This document shows, piece after piece, positions 11,397 through 23,849 of a DNA stretch of 57,340 nucleotides. This DNA is from Phoronis australis (lineage: Eukaryota > Phoronida > Phoronidae). Every line of letters begins with the position of its first letter. The stretch's first letter is position 1. The notes below the pieces were generated by a model. The model was not told the DNA's origin and searched no databases. It worked only from the letters and a program-made list of their open reading frames with translations. The stretch covers positions 1-57,340 of the forward strand of contig NMRA01001094.1 in assembly GCA_002633005.1 (NCBI GenBank), given 5' to 3'. The position numbers and the translations under genes were made by a program.

Positions 11397-11690
11397 ACTA
11401 TTGACTATGGAAGACTTGTGCAATCTAGGTGCAACTGGATGATGCTGTGGTTTGCATTTGCGACGCAGTTTTAGAGGGAGACGGACTATTTTCAATACTA
11501 AGTTTCAGGAAGACACAGGGTCAAACGAAACAGGAGAAATCAAGAATGTTTATAAGGAGGTTCTGCGTCAACAATTTGAAAATTATAGATTTGATATCAG
11601 TAAAATAAAGAAAGGGCGGGGGGTCCGGACCTTTTGAAGTCCTGAATCCGTCAAGGATACGTACATGTACATACAGAGATATGTACATAC

Positions 11691-12340
11691 ATGTATATTA
11701 TCGCTTTTGTTGAAGCATGGGGAATGGATGAAGATGAGCTTACAGTGGAAGGGTACCCGTGTTTTGGGTCGGTGAGAAATAAACACCCTCAAGCATTTCT
11801 GAATTCTGGTGGTGAAGTATTATTTTGTAAGGATGTATTGGGAGCTGAAAGCCTTCCTTCAAGTTCGTCTGACGTTTTATGGGTAGAGATTGACCTACCC
11901 GGTTATCTGTATCCTGTTTTAGTTGCAGTTATGTATCAGTCTCAAAAACTTAAAGTGAAAATTTGGAAATAACGAAAATACTTGAGCGGAATGAGAGGGC
12001 TGGTCACCTGTAAATAATGGGCGATTTTAATGCTGGTACGCGTAACAGGCAAGTCTTTATTGAAGACGATAGTATTAAGTATATGGATAATTTCAGTCCT
12101 ATTTTTTATTGTGTTGGTTATGTTGAAGATAGCTTGTGTTGTAGGACCTCACAAGATTATGGTGAGATACATGAGTTTTGGTGCACAATTATCAGAGTTT
12201 GTCGAAGAAATAAGATAACAATTCTGAATGGTAGAGTAGGGAAACATGCAGATATTCGTAATGTAACATGTGTAACTTACATGTATAGTGGATCTGGTAT
12301 ACTTGACTATGTCATGATGAGCAATGATTTATTGCGCTGA
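11691..12340 (+). pseudogene. LINE apurinic/apyrimidinic endonuclease remnant
   Basis: Readable blocks: FVEAWGMDEDELTVEGYPCF (target-recognition E-x-W), then VLWVEIDLPGYLYPVLVAVM, then after a break MGDFNAGTRN (the GDFNA active-site block at about 12017), NGRVGKHADIRNVT and SGSGILDYVMMSNDLL (S-x-x-DY block, about 12290-12340). These are the canonical endonuclease motifs in order. Stops and frameshifts separate them. Confidence 0.85.
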
Positions 12341-12839
12341 GTGGACTGTTTTGAAATCGGTGAATTATGTGAATCGACTGCGCACTTTCCATTGATTTTT
12401 AGTTTGTGTAAGACGCAGCAAAACAACTGGGCTCGAGGTAAACAGATTGAAACTGTTTATACTGTAATTGGAACGAGGGGTTGAGCCTAAGACATGCAGA
12501 AAACTGGAGGTGGATCAGTTGCTCGCTGACGTCATTTACCCTCGAACATAGATTCACGTGTCGAAAGTTTAACGGAAGCCATTAAATTATGTGCTGCGTA
12601 CATGTTAAAACCAAAAAAGGACATATTTTGTAATCCAGTTAGTTTTCCCAAATAGTTTGATGCTGATTGTAGGGAAATGAGAGCTGTGGTTAGGCAAAAA
12701 TTAAGTAATTTCGGATTCAGTATTGGAACACCGAGAGAAGAATCTAACCGAACTATATATAGACCAGCTAGAAGAGATTATGGAAATTTAATAAAGTGAA
12801 GCGGATAGACTGTAACAGAGAACATTACAAAAATCAGTT

Positions 12840-13905
12840 GTGGAGAGTAAAGACAATAAAAAATTCTGGCGCATATTTAATAATAAGAAGAAGTGTTTAT
12901 CGACTAATATTAAACCGAAGGAATGGATAAACTATTTCAGCTCTCTCTTTGAAGGCCGCTATTTTGTTATTAATCCTGACTTCACTGAATTTCATGCTTT
13001 TATTGAGAACTCAGTAAAAATGACATCAATTCAAGTAATGCAATTGTTGATATGCAGCAGGACGCTGAGATCACAAAAGACGAAATTATATAAACCATCG
13101 GTAGTATGCAAGACGGAACTTTGCCAGGGTGTGATAAAATTAGCATTGTGTTTTACAATTATGCTGATAAAAAGTTGGTAGATTCGCTTTTCCATCTATA
13201 CATGTACAACTACTGTTTTAAAAATGGTGTGTTTCCAAATGAATGGACAAAATCCATTATTGTACCGATATTTAAGGGCTTCGCCAAAATTCACGAAAAT
13301 TTCAGAGGAATTTCCCTCATGCAAGTCACAGCCAAAATATTCGAAAAAATATTGTGCCAGCGACTTCAAAAATGGTCGGAAAGAGAAAACGTAATTAGTA
13401 TGTCTCAAGCTGTGTTTAGGAAAGGACACAGTACAGTGGATCACATGTTTGCTTTATATAATTAATTAACTAAATATTTGACACGAGAGCAAGGTAGATT
13501 TTATTATGCTTTCGTGGCTTTTAAAGCCGCTTATGACAGTATATATAGAAGTGCATTATACTTTAAATTAAAGAACAATCACATAGAAGGTAAGATGTAT
13601 AAGATAATTAAAGCAATGTACGCTTAAAGTAAAAAACGTGTGTTAGACTGAGCTACACAGAGGTCTTTGATTGTCAGAATGGTCTAAAAAAGGTTCTCAG
13701 CTATCACTGTTTTTGTTTATTTTATTTATAAACGATCTCGAGCAAGAATTACAATCCGGTGGCTGTGAAAAACTTCCATGGGATCGGATGATTTGGTTTT
13801 ACTTTCTTATACATGTAGTGTGAAAGGACTGCAGAAAAAAATTACATGAGTATTGTCAGAAATGGAAACTGATATCATGTCAAAGACTAAGATAATTATT
13901 TTCAC
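12840..13905 (+). pseudogene. LINE reverse transcriptase remnant
   Basis: N-terminal linker KKFWRIFNNKKK and WINYFSSLFEG at 12855-12960. RT blocks follow: FPNEWTKSIIVPIFKG, NFRGISLMQVTAKIFEKIL, then QAVFRKGHSTVDHMFALYN to 13465. After a shift comes the catalytic block A, read as YAFVAFKAAYDSIYRS at 13504-13545, where the first catalytic Asp is Ala. Block C at 13784-13792 keeps the double Asp (SDDLVLLSY). A thumb-like SKTKIIIFTKGG follows near 13880. Dead copy. Confidence 0.85.
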
Positions 13906-14559
13906 AAAGGGTGGAATGTTACGATCGTATATGTATGAAAAATGGACGTATGATGGGAATACTGTTAATATTGTAAATGCATATGAATGTTAAGGATTAA
14001 TGTTTATTACGAAAGGTTCGTTGTCTTGCGCACAGAAAACTATCATTACAGGCTGTTAAGGCAGTGAATTTAATGAGGAAAAATGTCAATGGTTTTAAAG
14101 CATATTGAAATACTCCACACAAAATTTTGTAAGAAAAATTTAAATTTGCTTGGCACGGCAATTTCATAGGCTGTTAGAAGTGAGATGGCTGGTTACTCCT
14201 TGTTTGCTTACCGACTTCTTGGAATTATGAAATATTGGTTAAAACTGTTAAAACCGATGCGACAAAAATTACATATCATTGCTATGAATGGCATTACAAT
14301 GTCACGGAAATTGTTAATAAACTGTGCTAGGTTTATGATGTTAAATAATATCTATTTCAGTTTGGGTTTGGAGAAGCATGGTACAATCAGGGTGTAGGAT
14401 CCGAGAGAAGCTTCATATCACTTTTTGACCAGAGATGCAAAGATATTGATCAGCAAAAATGGCAAGAAACTTTGAACAATTCGATTAAGCTGAAAACTTT
14501 CAAAACTACACTGTATATGTTTTGAAAATTATTTACATGTAATTGAGAATGCACATGTA

Positions 14560-14710
14560 AATGTTAGATCTGATATGGTAAGATTAAGATGTTCAGCGCA
14601 AGGGTAGACACTTTAAACTTAAAAGACCAGAAAGGTTATGCCCTCTCTGTGTTAGTACAAATAATTCTGTCCTGTTTATGGCCTTCTGATATTTACCGTG
14701 TATTAATGGC
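14560..14710 (+). pseudogene. LINE C-terminal Cys-rich tail remnant
   Basis: DMVRLRCSAQG followed in a shifted frame by RHFKLKRPERLCPLCVST matches the usual LRCSxH-(x)n-R-x-CPLC tail of CR1/L2-type ORF2. This fixes the 3' side of the retroelement at about 14.7 kb. Confidence 0.6.
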
Positions 14711-16287
14711 TGGGTACGTAATTTTTCTTTAGACACATCAGCACCCCTTACATGGGTTTTATTTTTGAAAAAAAAACATCCGCATATTGACGAAATCATT
14801 ATTGCTTGGTATAACCTGAAGTACACAATTCCAATCACGTTTCGGAAAACTGGGTCTGTGCAAATGCTTACTTTGATATCCGGCTTCGGGCGCCCATGCA
14901 GTGGTGTTCACAGGAACAAACGACTAACCGATGTAGTTATGTGCGTGTCTTATCAACTGGTACATGGTGTTTTGGTGTCTTTTGTGCATTTTTATTTTTT
15001 AATTGAAATACTTAATTTTAAATACCAGTTTCTATAACTCTATCGTTTTGCAAAATTTTGTTCCCAACTTTTATTCAGTTCCGGATATGCACACGTACAG
15101 TTCCATTGGTCAATTATTTCACAGAATGACACGACTTTACATGCACGCATACTGCTGGTTGTATGCGCATCTATTTTCATGGGTTTCTATTCATATGTTT
15201 TTCTATTTAGTGTTCAAGTGCTTCATAAGAACACATGCCTCAAATCTTTTTGCTAGAATGAATCAAATGGCGTCGGGTCAAGGAATTTTTAGACCCAGAT
15301 TAAAAACTTTAGGAATGCAGTGATGTAATGGCGCACTGGAGAGCGGTGCCCATGACTGCTGATCGCCTTGTCGATTTGTAACAACTGAAAAATAGGTTCT
15401 ATATACATGTAATTATAATGACGAAAAATGTTTATCACTGTATAATACCACGCAGTATAACGGAAATATTTTCCAAACTTTATACATTTTAGTGACTGTC
15501 CTTTCTACTGAGCAGGCAAAACCTCACAGGCCCTAGCAGCACTTGGTGAGAATTTCAGCCAAGACATTAGGAATTTCGTATTTGCAATGGCTTATATGAC
15601 AGTTTAAGCAATGCGTGGATCACAGGTTTACATTGCTGTGTGTTACCAATATTTTGAAACTTCTCATGAATTTCAAATTTCAAATTTTATCCTAAAAATT
15701 TCCCAGCTGTCATAAGGGCACTGTGCTTTTCTTCACATAACGTTATCATCAATAGGGCTGACAGCGTGTCATGCGCTGTCTGGCTTACGAGTATAGTCGT
15801 GTCGTCTCCATACACATCTATATACATGTAGCTCATTGGTCTCTAAATTCAAGCGCAAGTGGGATGTTGGGTTCAAGACATACACCAAAAATATATATGA
15901 TGTATGCGTGTGATATGGGGTGGATACCCAGTATAGTTTGCTGAAAATTACGCTGTAATAAACTTCTTTGCATGTCTGATAACCGTCTCACAAGCGAGTA
16001 TTTCACTGGAACCTCACGTGCAGAAAGGACAATTGGTCAAAAACTGTTGTTCAAATTTTTACTGAGGTTGATCAGATTGAAGCATTTTATCAAAGGTCAG
16101 GTTGTGGTCTTAGAAATGTGGCATGTATGTTACATGTACATGTACGTGTTGCCTATTTTTAAACGTTTTTTTTGGAAATGGTGGCTTATAAGCCCAAGTT
16201 GTGGCTGGGTAGCAATTGCTTTAGGTGACTGAAATAAATGATATTTATTGATAGCTACACTGTATGCATTAATCCTGGGCAATATAA
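14711..16287. other. No gene seen
   Basis: Plus-strand open frames at 14765-15037, 15003-15323 and 15972-16232 lack motifs and splice context. Several TACATGTA palindromes (15404, 15822, 16131-16146). Nothing else supported. Confidence 0.4.
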
Positions 16288-16342
16288 CTTCTATTGGTCC
16301 TTCAGACCAAAAGCCTTTCGGACCATTGGCTCTTCGGACTAA
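16288..16342. repeat. Degenerate 17-bp minisatellite
   Basis: Three imperfect units of the form TTGGTCCTTCAGACCAAAAG / CCTTTCGGACCATTGG / CTCTTCGGACTAAAG. Each unit carries a TTCGGAC or TTCAGAC core. Confidence 0.55.
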
Positions 16343-16791
16343 AGAACATTAAACGATAAGTTAACGTCACGCCATTTTAAACGCAGAAAATGACTTTTTC
16401 TACTTTTTGGCAGTTCATTCATGATGTTTCCAAATTGTCTAGCTTCTTTTTTACCTTGACTGAAACTTCCGAACAAGTGAGACACTACAAGATTTGACGT
16501 GCGGGAAATTTTATTGAAAAAACGAATCAAAATCGAAGTCACCAAGGGAGAAATATTGGAACGTGGGAGAATAAAAGAAGGTGGCCAAAGCTGGCAGGAG
16601 AGCGGAAGACTGCTGCGGAATGTGTGAGTCTCCCACTCCACTGATGGTGAGAGACTTGAGAGATATGCAAAGGTTTTCAGAGAAACCTAGAGTTCCACAT
16701 TTTCCCAACTCAAATGGCCATTGTCCAAAGTTCTTGACCAATTAAACGAGTAAAGGCATCACGGACGTGAAACAAAGTTAGAGTTACCTAC

Positions 16792-16989
16792 CTTTTCTGT
16801 TCTTCATTGCTGTTTTTCTTTGGTGCTGCTATTCTTGGTTCAGCACTGTTTTTTTTCGAGCCTCTTATTGGTTCACTCTTCCGTGGTGCTTCCTGTGCTT
16901 CATTTCTACTTCTCTTTGGGACTGCTTCGTCTTGTTGACAGGCATTTTCTTCCAGGTTATCACTAGCCAACAGTGTCTTCACCAGGTCC
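16792..16989 (-). CDS. Unknown-gene internal exon, basic and disordered
   Basis: Clean acceptor (TTTTGTGTAATTTAG) and donor (CAGAAAAG|GTAGGTAA) bound 198 bases that enter and leave in phase 2. Reads DLVKTLLASDNLEENACQQD, then a Lys/Arg/Glu-rich run (PKRSRNEAQEAPRKSEPIRG, KKNSNEEQK). The composition suggests a disordered, probably nuclear region; PKRSRN and GSKKN are possible nuclear-localisation clusters. It is on the same strand as exons a, c and d, and may belong to that gene if the LINE is intronic. No family recognised. Confidence 0.55.
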
Positions 16990-17352
16990 CTAAATTACAC
17001 AAAATAAATGGGAAATGATGATCAAAACGTGTACAAAAATATTGTTGCCATAAAGTTTTTTGTTTGATGACGATATATGTATAATCAATATGTCCTCCAA
17101 AGACTGCTGATCAATTATCGTCAAATCTTTTTCATCGTGCAGGTATATGCTATGGAAGACTAATAGTATGTCCCATTGACTGTTTACTAAGTTTTCGTCT
17201 TTCATCCACCCAGGCTCGACATAAAATGCCCACCCTTTGATTTTTGAGTTTCCCAGTTCAAGCACCCTTAAGGCAGTATAAAAAATAATTGTAGGCGGTC
17301 TGATAAACGTTGTACCAGACGTGCGCAGTCCTCGCATGTGGTCCCATTGCAC
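16990..17352 (-). other. Unassigned 120-codon open frame beside a splice-bounded exon
   Basis: Open for 363 bases; a candidate acceptor (TTCCAAGTGATCAG) precedes QWDHMRGLRTSGTTFIRPPT. The middle, KGWAFYVEPGWMKDENLVNS, is protein-like. A competing frame after the same acceptor reads CNGTTCEDCARLVQRLSDRL. No donor gives the phase needed by the 16792 exon. Could be an upstream exon or chance. Confidence 0.25.
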
Positions 17353-17929
17353 TGATCACTTGGAAATATTTTAAGGCAGTAACATACATTATATTTCATT
17401 TAGTATAGAAACAAAGGCAAAAGCTTAGGAAGAAAACAGATGTGCTGGGTACAGTATCCAATGTTACAGGGCATTTCCAATTGTGACGGGCATACAATCG
17501 TATAACATTTTGATAATTTGCAAAAAAAATGTTCGTTGTAGGAAAAGACTAAGTAATACATGAAATGTTAGGTATCATCGATAGCTTTATAAACAGGTTC
17601 AGGTAATGGATGCGTCAAAAGAGATGTGAATTAGATTCCATTTGCTAGAAGACAATACAGTGTGGGTCTCACAGAAGACGTTTTCCGGATGCTAAGGATC
17701 ACTGCGCTGTCTCATTGCCACAATCTGTGAGCACACCAATCGACTCCACGTTCTGTACTATGATGGAAATAATGAAAATATAATTTGATTGACAACTTTG
17801 TTTACAAGAGTTACACAGCAAAACGTACATTCATTTGAAATTAAGTATGGGAAGAGAGACACGTTGCGTGTATGGTATCTTCTTCTCATTCTGCGTTCCC
17901 GGCCATGTATCTTAGATGCTGAGTTTGGT

Positions 17930-18225
17930 TTTCTGGTCAAAGTCCGGTTCGCCGCAATAATGCTGTCGGGCCCCACAGTTTTACGTTGAGGTCCACCGGA
18001 CTGGGCCGTGTCTGCCGCCTTAGGGTGTCAAACTTAGGGCAGCTCTGCAGTATATGCTCAGTTCTCTGGGGGCCAGTTCCACAGGTGCACGCGCCTGTGT
18101 GAGAGATTTTCAGGTGATACATGTTGGAGAGCAGCTGGCAATGGCCAGTTCTTAGCCTGAAGACAGTGACTTGTTCCTTCCGTGTATGCATTACAGCGTT
18201 CTGTAGTTCAGCAACCTTTCCAGAC
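17930..18225 (-). pseudogene. LINE ORF2 C-terminal zinc-binding tail
   Basis: The minus strand reads VAELQNAVMHTRKEQVTVFR, then LRTGHCQLLSNMYHLKISHT, ACTCGTGPQRTEHILQSCP, and PVDLNVKLWGPTALLRRT. The LRTGH ... CxCG-x(4)-TxEHIL-x-SCP arrangement is the C-x-C-x(n)-H-x(4)-C tail that follows the RT/RNase H of common invertebrate LINEs. The RT part is missing upstream. Confidence 0.8.
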
Positions 18226-18949
18226 GTGAGGGGTGGTGAACATGCGATAACATCTGGCTCTTTTGTTAACTACCCAGCTCAGTCTTTTGTCCCGTTTGAT
18301 AACAAACAGGCCAATTATCCCCCAAGCTTCAATGGAAACGTATGGTGGTTGCACGCTATTACCGAACGCGTATGAACACAGACAAACCCAGGGCGTTGGT
18401 AATCGGTTTGGACAGAATTGATTATCTTAACTTCTGTTGTAATTGGGCGATTTTAGTGATTCAGAAACTTAACATGATCAGCATTTGACGAGGAATTCGG
18501 AAATGCTATTGGTTTAAGCTCCCATGTGTTATAACTTAACGTTAACTTCATTTTCATCAGCCCAACCCAGTCAGGCTAGATACGATCTGATCGGAGATTA
18601 TAGCAATTATTGAACAAAAGAGCGCAGGCCCTGAAGCCATAAATGCCAGAATGGAGTTAATCAGTCTTGTAAGATATTGGCTACGTGGGTAAACTTCCCA
18701 ACTTGTTGCTGGGCTATAGAATCGAACAAGTTGGGAGCAACGGGATGTCTCCGTCATGGGTATCATTACCAAGACATTTGTGCACGGCGAAATAACATTC
18801 AACAAAATGAAATGTATTATTTAAGAAAAAAATAATTGTTGATAACAACAAATGATATTCAAAAAGCATTGATAACACCACAGCATTAGATGATATCTTA
18901 ACTATGTATCACCAGGCAACTTCCCAGGTCTAACATGGTGAAGGAGACA
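18226..18949. other. No gene seen
   Basis: Spacer between two LINE remnants that face opposite ways. The minus-strand frame at 18557-18805 has no motif. Confidence 0.4.
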
Positions 18950-19377
18950 GGGTCGCTGTGGAAGATTACGAAGACCGTGAACGATGACCATCCGTGTACT
19001 CCAAGAGGGACACTTCTATAAAAAGCGGCCATATTTACACTGGGATAAAAGTTGCTTTCATGCTTTCAGTCTGGAAACTTTCATTAGACAGGTCAAGAAA
19101 AATAAGACCCCGGAAAGGCGATATCAACAATCCAATGAGCCAACACCTTGATGCTAACACAAAACAGGAGCTTCTTGACATCTACTGTACAGCAACTCTT
19201 CAAGGGGAAGGACAGGCACAGCACGAGCAGCTATCTCCCATCAGCCTCCCCAGCTGCCTAAGCAAACTTATGAAACACATATTCAACAAACACGTGTATT
19301 ATCATTTGGAAAATAACGGGCATCAAGACGAAGATCTCAAGCCACCTGATCAAGGCGGTTCATCAGAAGCACTATAA
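18950..19377 (+). pseudogene. LINE reverse transcriptase fragment
   Basis: SLWKITKTVNDDHPCTPRGT (18950-19010) followed, after shifts, by PMSQHLDANTKQELLDIYC and LSPISLPSCLSKLMKHIFNK with VYYHLENN. These correspond to the finger region of LINE RTs (L-W-K-x-T-K-x-L-N, P-I-S-L-x-S-C-x-x-K-L-M-E). Heavily decayed and truncated before the catalytic blocks. Confidence 0.7.
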
Positions 19378-20941
19378 ACTGCTATCCAGCAACCACTGAA
19401 AATGTCACAAAACGTTGAGGAATGGGCTCTAGACGCTCCCCCCATTAACTTGAGTGCTTAGAAGGGGCCATACATGGGAAAGTGTTGTAGCCGTGTAACG
19501 ATATTTCAGTTCCATTTAGATGGCCGTCTAGGTGTAATTTGTCTAGTCCCACATAATGAACAGCGCCACCTTCTGGATGGACCCCACGCAGAATTCATTG
19601 AGACTCACGGTTTGAGTCTGGGCGGAACATTATAATTAACTTAAACAACAATTTTTCAGATCTGAAATCAATTTTGAGGAAGTATTCATAATTTTGTAGG
19701 TGTTCTCGGAAATGTAATGGAAATTTACCGTAATGACTAGAATTAAAGCAAACGTCATTCAATGAACTAGTATTTACATCTTTTTGTAACTATAGCAATC
19801 TTTATTTTGTTTTTGCAAATATAATATTAATTTACCGTAATTCACTTAGACTCTGCCAGCCCTAAGACTAGTATGAAAACAAACGCCATTCAACAGAATA
19901 ACATCATGATTTCAGATGCTTTTGTACAAAATAAATGAAAGCGTTAATTACATAATATTTTAGAATAAGCTTCTTATACATTAAATATTATTTATAAAGT
20001 ATTTGTGTGGCTGTATGACATGGAATAAGTAAATACGAACTAATGAATAAATTACACTCACTAACAAGCAAAGAAAAGTAGAGAAACAATAAATAAGACC
20101 ATTTTGATGAACATGATCGTTTATTTTAACTTTGCACCACATCAGTTCAAAAGGCATTACACTCATTTGACCAATCATACAAAACCTCATCTTTATGAGC
20201 GTGTGTTAAATGACAGACGTGACGAAAATCGCTCTATTCACGGTGCGTAAATCAGAGGCGTTTTTTGGTTATGAATCATGCACCATATCTGGTAACCCAA
20301 TTATTCCTCTCGGTCACGAACGTACCTCGTCGAGTGACACGCTGAGTACGAAAGTGTCACGTTCCCTCATATACTATAGACAACTATGACATGCAATTTA
20401 AAGATTATTGACTGTGTTGTAGTATTCATGGTGGAATAGTTAATGAGGTTAAATCTTCCACTACCCCGAGAAAACACTACCACTACGAAGGCATACTACT
20501 TCGGAAAAATTCACTTCATCGTAAACCCCCTACTCGTAAACTCCACTCCAAAATCTACTAAACTGATTTTCAAAGTTTTAAAACTGCACTGATGATTGAT
20601 TCATCTAAGAAACGTTTTGTCAAAGGTTGTCGTGGGTGCTGACCACGTTTTATTTGTAACTCCCGTGTGATAATTCCATCGCGCAAGAGCCTTGAAGTAT
20701 AATACAAGGCACCAACTCATATCATCTTCAAGAAAACTGCTTGCTAAATACGGTATAAGCTTCAAAGTCACCAGTAGCGCTGTTCATCTATTCGTGTCTT
20801 TAAAATCCGTTTTTGAACGCCAATTATCATGACAACAAAAGTAACATAGAATTGTTATCATTATCATCTTTGTCATCATTATTATTATCATCGTTAATTT
20901 CATTTTACTTTTAATTTTTACTGTTATTTTATTGTCGTAAT
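19378..20941. other. No gene seen
   Basis: AT-rich spacer. The string ACAGCGCCACCTTCTGG at 19561 resembles a widely repeated metazoan motif. TCATTATTATTATCATC-like simple sequence begins near 20856. Confidence 0.4.
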
Positions 20942-20948
20942 GATTATT

Positions 20949-20979
<31 letters not shown>

Positions 20980-21020
20980 TTATTATTTTTATTATTAGTA
21001 TTATTATTTTCATTATTATA
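20942..21020. repeat. Imperfect (ATT)n trinucleotide repeat
   Basis: About 26 ATT/TTA units with a few extra T insertions. The flanks (20856-20910) are degenerate ATC/ATT units. Confidence 0.95.
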
Positions 21021-23708
21021 AACATGTTAGTTGTCCTTGAATAAAAACTGTCAGTGCATTTCACATTTGGACTTGGTGAACGATTTTTTTCAAATATCAA
21101 GGCACCAACAAACATATACATGTGGCTTTGCAAATTCAGCTGTTTGTCGAATGATTTTGGGCGCATGTGTGAATTCAGCATAAGTGGGAAGAAGTTTATA
21201 AACTGTTTGGTGACTTCAAAGTTTTACCTTCGCGCGTATTTCAAAAATCCTGAGTTTTGTATTTTCCAGAACTTTCCTCAAAAGGTAGTGTGAATAACCC
21301 TTTAGTAGACGTTTCAATGCGGTACTTTTGTGAGAAATTGTTTAAAGTGTATTTTCGACGAGCTTTCGTGTTCCATGCCTCTTTAAGCGATGGAAGAGCA
21401 CGACCACACTTTGACGACGTACCTCCTGTTAGAAGAAATGGCTTTAATAAGGGGGTAGGTACAGTTATTAAGAATTTGAAAAACATGTCCCGGTTATCTT
21501 TGGAACATCATAATTCAGAAATGGTTTATCAGATTAACATGAAAGTTACAAATAATATGCTCTGTAGACCGTTCTCCAAAACTCTGTATTGTTTGTTTTT
21601 AAAATGCACTACTTCATCACATTCAGGTTGTTTTTAGTGCGAGTGTTCCAGGAAAATCACCCTAGGTACCTATTCAACTATGGCTTCTATGACTCTATAA
21701 AGGCTAAGATTAATCCGATAGCTTTCACGTTTCTATGCAAACTAGTTTTCGTCTGGGTGCTGCTGGGTAAACAAGAGTAAATATAAATCAACATTAAAAA
21801 TACACCGAAATCCGTCAATCAGAATTATCGTAATCGTGCATGTGGTGCTTTGCGAACACAAGAAGGGCGATACATTGTACCCAACCAGCTTGTCTCTTTT
21901 TGTTATCAGCATTAAAATTCACCGGCCACCACTTCAAATTCAAACGCTTTAAACTACGACCAGTGTTGTTAACTCAGAGATAATGCTGCAGTGTTCCGGG
22001 ACAAGGAAATCTTTTGAAAGAATCCCGACTGAGGTGAGATTCTCCATTTTAATCCTAAGTCTTTGACTAGTGCTGTAGCCTTTGGGTTAGATTCACTCAT
22101 CGGTCTAGTTTTGTGGTATGTCGTAAGACATCACCTGGTTCCGGGGTCAAGGCTTTGTACTCTAGATCATTTACTGTTTTGTTTTAATACGCGCTCAAGA
22201 TAAATGTCTCTTATTCTATGGTCAAAAATATAGTGAGTTACGCCACTGCCTGAATTTCCAGACCAAGTTCGGGCTTGATGACGAAAGAATTTAGCTACAA
22301 ACTCGAGTAAATAATCGAGATTTCGAGTAAAAATTCAATTAAAGCAGAACTATCAAGTGCAAGCTATGATTATATAGTCCTCCAGGCACATAAACCAGAA
22401 TCATGGACACCTATTTTTGTTTGAAGTTTAGTAGAAATGTATCCTGGTGAACTTCTGTTCAGAGAGGCAAGTGCTCAAAGACTTTTTGAACATACAGTGC
22501 GTGAAAGATCTGGGAACAAACGTCAATTTCATGTTCTCAATGGTTTTTTGTTTGCGACGAAAATGAATGCACGTTTGATGCGAAAAATCGACACTTTTGA
22601 AAGTGCTAATACTCCAAGCCTTTAAAAAGACAACAAACCCGCCCCCTTTTGTCAGCTATTGTGTCGAATTTATCTCGACCTGCTCCTTACTGAAGTTACG
22701 GGATTTGTCATTTCGGAAGTGAAAGAGAACATTGGAAGAAAGTTGCCGTTTCAAGACAACGTAGCTTACAAAGGCTTTAACGAAGATGTGACATTGTTGA
22801 GATATAAAGGTTTATTCGCGTTGTACATGTACATTAAACAAATATAAGTAAAAAGAGCATACATTAGATATTTTTATCGCAAACAGATATCACGGTATTG
22901 GCAAAAGCAATAAATGTATAATAACGACCCAGTGCATCTTTATCCTCTAACGACGCATTTCTGGCAACCTGCATAAACGGACTTTCCTATAACCTGGGTT
23001 AGACAATTAACAAACTTTCTAGAACCTTATCGAAACTAGGAGTAAGTGCCTAAGACAAAATGAACGGATTCTAGAAAATTTACCCCTTGGAAAGATCACC
23101 AAGAACCACATTTGAGAAATAGAGATTGAGTAGAGGGGTTGTTTTGAGCAAAGTTTTAAGGCTTGGCGAATGGATCTCGAATTGCAGTTAGTAATGACTC
23201 CTCTGTTACTTCGACCCATAACGAAGACTGTTTGGTCCACTGCGCATGTGAGCCAGATTCTTCCGGTGTGTCTTGTTTTCAGAGACCCATTCTGGGTTAA
23301 TGATAAAATGACTTTTGGTGGGCGCCTTCGTTTTCTGAAACAGAAGTAAAGTCATCGGTGAATTGTAAGACATTGCCTACAACTTTATAATGAAAGAGAA
23401 ACGAAGCGGGCTATTTAGACTTTGCCCTGAAATGTAGGCTAGTTCGTTGACATTTTTTGCAATCAAAGTTGAGTCAAAACTGCCATCATTAATATCATAA
23501 TAACGTGCTTCGATGAAAACTACAGCAAAAGGTAAGTAACCTTGTTTCATCCTATCCATATACAAATTAACTGACGGAGTTTTCTGTAGACATGTCAATA
23601 CTTAAATACAAATGCTCTAGTACGCACACGTGTTACAGTACACGTCAAAAGCATTCAGACAAAATGACCCGCATATCCTGTCATTACGGCTGAGCGGCAT
23701 CTGCCTCC
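21021..23708. other. No supported gene; several ambiguous open frames
   Basis: At 21257-21637 both strands stay open: plus reads FVFHASLSDGRARPHFDDVP, minus reads RRKYTLNNFSQKYRIETSTK after a possible acceptor (TTCTTCTAACAG). The minus one could be a further exon of the large minus-strand gene, but its phase does not fit exon 25142-25265 directly. Plus frames at 22437-22625 and 22659-22847 and minus frames at 23019-23240 and 23377-23598 show no motif. Confidence 0.3.
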
Positions 23709-23849
23709 CGTTCAGTAACGCTAGGACCTTACTAAAAAGCAAGACTTCGCGAGATTACGAGAGATGTTGCCGTGTATTTTAAATGAGAACACGTGACATT
23801 GACTAGCTTTTAGATAGGTCCTAGCGTAGGTCCTAGCGTCTACTGAACG
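23709..23849 (+). mobile_element. MITE, copy 1 of a three-copy family
   Basis: Terminal inverted repeats CGTTCAGTAACGCTAGGACC on the left and GGTCCTAGCGTCTACTGAACG on the right. Internal ACTTCGCGAG and TTTTAAATGAGAACACGTGA are shared with the copy at 33535. About 140 bp, no coding capacity. Related copies lie at 33535-33674 and 54399-54515. No clear target duplication seen. Confidence 0.85.

Larger units (their letters stand above)
11640..14710 (+). mobile_element. Decayed non-LTR retrotransposon (LINE, CR1/L2-like)
   Basis: Ordered pieces of an apurinic endonuclease, a reverse transcriptase and a C-terminal Cys-rich tail lie on the plus strand across three frames, with many stops and frameshifts. 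The block order and the RT signatures (NGVFPNEW, FRGISL, GHSTVDHMFALY) are those of CR1/L2-type elements. It lies between exons a and 16792-16989 of the minus-strand gene, so it may be intronic. Poly-A tail and target duplication not found. Confidence 0.85.

Noticed and set aside
20924-21181. Ile/Lys-rich minus-strand frame
   Set aside because: Read-through of the (ATT)n repeat.
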